Source: Methyloversatilis discipulorum (GTDB taxonomy: Bacteria > Pseudomonadota > Gammaproteobacteria > Burkholderiales > Rhodocyclaceae). From it: a DNA stretch of 64,000 nt. The stretch covers positions 496,001-560,000 of the forward strand of contig NZ_AZUP01000001.1 of assembly GCF_000527135.1 (NCBI RefSeq). Direction: 5' to 3'. Of the stretch, positions 60,378-64,000 are shown piece by piece. The notes under the pieces are model-generated. The model ran no database searches. It was not told where the DNA came from and worked only from the letters and a program-made list of their open reading frames with translations. The translations under genes and the position numbers were made by a program. Positions within the stretch are counted from its first letter, which is position 1, and each line of letters opens with the position of its first letter.

Positions 60378-61050
60378 GGCGCTGACGCTCGAAGTCGGTC
60401 CGCACGGCGTGTCGCTGGGCCGCCACGGCGCGGCGCAGATGCTGTCGCTGGACAATCTGGCCGCCTCGCTCGACGCCTTGCCGGCCGAGGCGACGCCGCG
60501 TCGCGCTGCGCTGCAGGTGACGGTGGACAATGCGTGGGCGCGCTGGCAGGTGATCGAGGTGCCGCCCGGCATCGTCGGCCACGACGAACAGCACGCGCTG
60601 GTGCGTGCTCGCATGATCGAGGTGTTCGGCAGCGCCGCCCAGAGCTGGGTGTTCAGCTGGGACGCACGGCCGGCGGCCAGCGTGCTCGCCTGCGCACTCG
60701 ATGCCGCGCTGGTCCAGCGCCTGCAGGCCTGGTGTGCCGCACGCAGCGTGAAGCTGAAGAGCATGCAGCCGGCCTGGTTGCGCGCCTACGCCGGGTTGCG
60801 CGGTGATGCGGCGACCGGCGGCTTCGCACAGCTGCGCCACGGCTGGCTGTGCATGGGTCTGTGGTCGGGCGGCCGCTGGCTGCACGTGCGTGGCGAGGCG
60901 CTGGCCGACCCGGCCGGCATCGGGGCCGTGCTCGAGCGCCGGCTCAGCCTGTTCGACGGCGAACTGTCGGGCGGTCAGCTCTTCCTGCACGGCTCGCCGT
61001 CAGTGACGCTGCCGCGCGGCTGGCGCTGCGTGGCCGGAGGTGGCGCATGA
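60358..61050 (+). CDS. GspL/PilM-position protein of unknown family
   Basis: 230 aa from a GTG at 60358 that overlaps gspE by 20 bp. It is soluble and shows no membrane segment. Its N-terminus LTLEVGPHGVSLGRHG recalls the first strands of actin-like PilM/GspL cytoplasmic domains, but nucleotide-binding motifs are not clear. Position (before PilN- and PilO-like genes) supports a PilM/GspL-type role. Confidence 0.6.
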   Translation: MSLLSSEALTLEVGPHGVSLGRHGAAQMLSLDNLAASLDALPAEATPRRAALQVTVDNAWARWQVIEVPPGIVGHDEQHALVRARMIEVFGSAAQSWVFSWDARPAASVLACALDAALVQRLQAWCAARSVKLKSMQPAWLRAYAGLRGDAATGGFAQLRHGWLCMGLWSGGRWLHVRGEALADPAGIGAVLERRLSLFDGELSGGQLFLHGSPSVTLPRGWRCVAGGGA

Positions 61051-61595
61051 GCAGGCGTCCGGCCGTTCCCGAAATCGATTTCGTCATCCGCCGGCGTGCG
61101 CCCGGCTGGCTGGGCTGGCTGGCCCTCGCACTCGGTTGTGCCGCCGCCGCCTTCGCGGCCGAGCGCTACGACACGCTCGGTGGGCAGGTCGAGGCGCAGC
61201 GCGCCGACAATCGCCGCGCCGCGCGCGCCGCCGAGCAGGCGCGCGTGCTGGCGCGACGCGACCAGGAGGACGCCGGTCTGCGCGCCCGTCTCGACGTCGC
61301 GCGCACGCTGTCGCTGCAGATGGCACGCGACTGGCAGCCACTGTTCGCCGATCTCGAAGCACTCGCCGGACAACACGCCGACGTCGCGCTGCTGTCGGTG
61401 GAACCGGACGCCGCGCGCGGACTGCTGCGCGTGACCGGCGAGGCGAAGGATCTGAATGCGCTGTTCGCCTACGCTGAGTCCTTCGCCGACGCGTCGTCGC
61501 TGGCGGCGCCGCGCATCGAGGTGTTCGAGTTCAAGCAGCGCGAGGGCGTGCAGGTGGTTGCGTTCTCGCTGCGTCTGAACTGGAGGCGCGCATGA
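61047..61595 (+). CDS. PilN-like secretion assembly protein
   Basis: 182 aa. A short cytoplasmic N-terminus, one membrane segment (about 20-41, LGWLALALGCAAAAF), an Ala/Arg-rich coiled coil (about 45-85) and a small periplasmic alpha/beta domain. This is the PilN/GspL-C build. The start overlaps the previous stop (ATGA). Confidence 0.65.
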   Translation: MSRRPAVPEIDFVIRRRAPGWLGWLALALGCAAAAFAAERYDTLGGQVEAQRADNRRAARAAEQARVLARRDQEDAGLRARLDVARTLSLQMARDWQPLFADLEALAGQHADVALLSVEPDAARGLLRVTGEAKDLNALFAYAESFADASSLAAPRIEVFEFKQREGVQVVAFSLRLNWRRA

Positions 61596-62128
61596 AGCGG
61601 CTGCAGGCACATCTGATCTACGCCGTGGCCCGCGCCGGCTGGGCGGGCGCCGTCGGCGTGGCGCTGCTGGCGTTCGCGCTGGCCATCCACTTCGGCGCGG
61701 CAGCACCGCTGCAGGCCGAACTGGACACGCTCGAAGCCGAACAAGAGGCGCTGGCCGAGCGGGTGGCGCAGGGCGTCAAGGTCGAATCGCCGCGCGAACA
61801 GCTGGCGCGTTTCGACGCGGCACTGGTCGAGCGCAAGCGCCTGCCGTCGCTGCTGGCCGATCTGTCGAAGACGGCGACCGCCGGCAAGCTTGCGCTGGCG
61901 CGCGTCGAAAGTCGCGAGTCGCAGCCGCTGGGTTCCGGCTACGCACGCCAGGAATACGTGTTCCCGCTGCGCGGCAGTTACCCGGCTCTGCGCGCATGGC
62001 TGGCCGACATCCAGCGCCTGTCTCCGGCGGTGCTGGTCGATGACGTGCTGCTGCGCCGCGAAGACATCGCGCGCGATACGGTCGATGCCACGGTGCGCGT
62101 GTCGATCCTGATGAAGGAGGCTCCATGA
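61592..62128 (+). CDS. PilO/GspM-like secretion assembly protein
   Basis: 178 aa. One membrane segment (about 16-36), a coiled coil (LEAEQEALAERVAQGVKV, about 45-65) and a ferredoxin-like periplasmic domain (SYPALRAWLADIQRLSPAVL). The layout is that of PilO or GspM. It overlaps both neighbours by 4 bp. Confidence 0.7.
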   Translation: MKRLQAHLIYAVARAGWAGAVGVALLAFALAIHFGAAAPLQAELDTLEAEQEALAERVAQGVKVESPREQLARFDAALVERKRLPSLLADLSKTATAGKLALARVESRESQPLGSGYARQEYVFPLRGSYPALRAWLADIQRLSPAVLVDDVLLRREDIARDTVDATVRVSILMKEAP

Positions 62129-62628
62129 ACCGCAGCCTCGTCATTGCACTGATCGCGACGTTGGTCGCGGTGTGGTACGCCGCCGGCATCGAGGACGATG
62201 CTGGCGACGCGGCTGGCCTGGTCGCGGAACCGCGCACCTCGCGCAGCACGGCCGGGACGACGGCCCGCACGGCGGCGGTGGAGCAGGGGAGTGCGATCGC
62301 CGCGCTGCCGGTGCGGACCGCGGCCGAGGTCGGGCACGACCTGTTCGCCGCGCACAGCTTCCTGCCGCCGCCGCCGAAGGTGAGCGTGCAGGCCGGACCA
62401 CCGCCGGCGCCGGTCGCGCCACCGCTGCCCTTCCGTTACCAGGGCCGGATGACCGAAGGCAACGCCACCGTCGTCTTCCTCGCCCAGGGTGAGCGCATGC
62501 TGGTCGCGCGCCAGGGCGATCTGCTGAACAACCAGTACCGCGTCGAATCGGTGAGCGCCAACGCTGTCACCTTCATGTTCGAGCCGCTCAAGCAGCGGCA
62601 GACCTTGTCCATCGGAAACGCCAAATGA
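62125..62628 (+). CDS. PilP/GspC-like secretion protein
   Basis: 167 aa. One N-terminal membrane segment (about 4-21), a Thr/Ala/Pro-rich linker with SFLPPPPKVSVQAGPPPAP, and a C-terminal beta domain (LPFRYQGRMTEGNATVVFLA; GDLLNNQYRVESVS) like the homology region of PilP/GspC that contacts the secretin. It overlaps both neighbours by 4 bp. Confidence 0.68.
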   Translation: MNRSLVIALIATLVAVWYAAGIEDDAGDAAGLVAEPRTSRSTAGTTARTAAVEQGSAIAALPVRTAAEVGHDLFAAHSFLPPPPKVSVQAGPPPAPVAPPLPFRYQGRMTEGNATVVFLAQGERMLVARQGDLLNNQYRVESVSANAVTFMFEPLKQRQTLSIGNAK

Positions 62629-64000
62629 CTGCATTCTTCCCGCCCCGCCTGCGCGCGGCTTTCCTGCTTTTCGCGGCGCTGCTTGCACTTGCCGGCTGCG
62701 CCACCAACAAGGCGTTCGAGGACGGCAAACAGGCGCTGATGGCCGGCGACCAGGATCGCGCGCTCGGCCTGTTCGAACAGGCGGCGAAGCAGTCGCCGGA
62801 CAACGCCGAAATCCGCGCCACGCTGTTCCGTCAGCGTGAAGTGGCTATCGCGCGCCAGCTGGCACAGGCGGAGGCCGCGCGCATCGCCGGCAACCGCGAA
62901 GCCGCCGCTGCTGCACTCGACCGCGTGCTGGCGATGGATGCGCGCAACCCGCGCGCGATTTCGATGCGTGACCAGCTGCTGCGCGGCGTGCGTCACGACG
63001 CGATGGTGACCGAGGCGAACGCGATGTTCGTGCGCAAGGACGTGTCCGGTGCCGAGGCCCGCGTGCGCAACGTGCTGGGGCAGGACGGCTCGCACGCCGG
63101 TGCGCGCGAACTGCTGCGCCAGATCGAGGAGGCGCGGCCGAAACAGCAGACGCCGGCGGCACTGGGCGACATGTTCCAGAAGACGGTGACGCTGGAATTC
63201 CGCGACACCTCGATGCGCAACGTGTTCGAGGCGATCGCGCGCTCCACCGGCATCAACTTCGTGTTCGACAAGGATGTGCGCCCAGACATCAAGGTGACGC
63301 TGTTCGTGCGCAACACGACCGTGGCCGAGGTGATGCGCCTCATCCTGATCACCAACCAGCTCGAGCGCAGCGTGCTGTCGGAAAACACCGTACTCATCTA
63401 TCCGAACACCGCGGCCAAGGTGCGCGAGTACAAGGAGCTGATCACCCGCACCTTCTTCCTGGTCAACGCCGAAGCGAAGCAGGTGCAGAACCTGATCAAG
63501 ACGGTGATCAAGACCAAGGACATCTACATCGACGAGCGACTGAACGTAATCGTGATGAAGGACACCGTCGACGCGGTGCGCCTGGCCGAGCAGCTGGTTG
63601 AGTCGGTCGACGTTGCCGAGCCCGAGGTGATGCTGGAAGTCGAGGTGCTGGAAGTCAGCAGCAACAAGATGAAGGAGCTGGGCATCGATTTCCCGGACCA
63701 GATCGGCTACGGCATCCTGACGCCGAACATCAGCACTACGACGAGCAATCTTGGCGTCACGACCAATTCGACGACCTTGGGCGGTCAGTTGCTGCAAGGC
63801 AATATCAATCTGAAGGACACCAACGGGCTGGTCGTGCCCTATGTCAGCAATCCCGGTCTGATCCTGAATCTGAAGGCGACCGACGGCGCCGCCAACCTGC
63901 TCGCCAATCCGCGCATCCGCGTCAAGAACAAGGAAAAGGCCAAGGTGCATATCGGCGAGAAGCTGCCGGTGTTCACGACGACCTCGACCGCCAACGTCGG
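62625..64000 (+). CDS. TPR-containing lipoprotein secretin (GspD type), cut by the window end
   Basis: 458 codons are visible; the C-terminal secretin pore lies beyond the edge. A lipoprotein signal ends LLALAGC (Cys at about 25). Residues about 28-170 are TPR-like repeats (KQALMAGDQDRALGLFEQAA; GNREAAAAALDRVLAMDARN), absent from classical GspD. An STN/N0-like domain follows (VTLEFRDTSMRNVFEAIARS), then a secretin N1 domain (TFFLVNAEAKQVQNLIKTVI) and the start of the secretin core (PEVMLEVEVLEVSSNKMKEL; LLANPRIRVKNKEKAKVHIG). It overlaps the previous gene by 4 bp. It forms the outer-membrane channel of the system. Confidence 0.88.
   Translation, partial: MTAFFPPRLRAAFLLFAALLALAGCATNKAFEDGKQALMAGDQDRALGLFEQAAKQSPDNAEIRATLFRQREVAIARQLAQAEAARIAGNREAAAAALDRVLAMDARNPRAISMRDQLLRGVRHDAMVTEANAMFVRKDVSGAEARVRNVLGQDGSHAGARELLRQIEEARPKQQTPAALGDMFQKTVTLEFRDTSMRNVFEAIARSTGINFVFDKDVRPDIKVTLFVRNTTVAEVMRLILITNQLERSVLSENTVLIYPNTAAKVREYKELITRTFFLVNAEAKQVQNLIKTVIKTKDIYIDERLNVIVMKDTVDAVRLAEQLVESVDVAEPEVMLEVEVLEVSSNKMKELGIDFPDQIGYGILTPNISTTTSNLGVTTNSTTLGGQLLQGNINLKDTNGLVVPYVSNPGLILNLKATDGAANLLANPRIRVKNKEKAKVHIGEKLPVFTTTSTANV

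Noticed and set aside
1..64000. CRISPR array or prophage
   Set aside because: No regularly spaced direct repeats and no phage structural or integrase genes were seen.

Overview
The window is chromosomal DNA from a high-GC Gram-negative bacterium, most likely a betaproteobacterium of the Rhodocyclales type (a Methyloversatilis-like organism is my best guess; this is an inference). The signs are GC-rich codon use, several PEP-CTERM surface proteins, a lexA-imuA-imuB SOS operon, an Acs/DUF294/DUF4212/VC_2705-type acetate module, outer-membrane phospholipase A and REP-like palindromes. Nearly all of it is coding. No phage, CRISPR array or complete insertion sequence was seen; a truncated IS630-like ORF sits at the left edge.

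Layout. 0-6.2 kb: IS630-like fragment, cysQ, an SLC13-type permease, a YhiN-type flavoprotein and an orphan sensor kinase. 6.2-14.3 kb: REP elements, pldA, amtB (with a sigma-54 promoter) divergent from gdhA, an aromatic aminotransferase and uvrB. 14.3-21 kb: an apparently soluble double-Cache/CheW protein, a ScsB-type DsbD with a redoxin, and an RpfF-like (DSF synthase family) crotonase. 21.4-27.4 kb: a stand-alone GspE-type ATPase, a FecR-domain protein, a MOSC protein and lexA-imuA-imuB behind a perfect LexA box. 27.6-35.5 kb: a PEP-CTERM protein, bcp-slyD, galE, a small unknown gene, three pseudopilin genes, DUF456, a YbdK-type ligase and an antiporter. 35.7-44.1 kb: class I fumarase, a UPF0114 protein, acs and the acetate-symporter module. 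44.2 kb: tRNA-Ser(GGA).

44.5-56.3 kb is the most interesting part. A sensor kinase and a sigma-54-dependent response regulator stand beside a run of secreted or surface genes: two PEP-CTERM matrixin-like proteins that have both lost the HExxH zinc motif, a PEP-CTERM trypsin-like protease, two paralogous proteins of unknown family (one anchored, one not) and a large TonB-dependent receptor. Four -24/-12 promoters and three copies of a GGTGGTTG-based element lie upstream of the kinase operon, of both pseudo-matrixin genes and of the receptor. I infer one self-regulated sigma-54 regulon that builds a cell-surface system.

57.1-64 kb: a type II secretion-like operon (gspG-F-E, then four small PilM/N/O/P-like genes, then a TPR-containing lipoprotein secretin cut by the window end). 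It uses PilMNOP-like parts where canonical systems have GspL/M/C. It may export the neighbouring surface proteins, but only proximity supports that.
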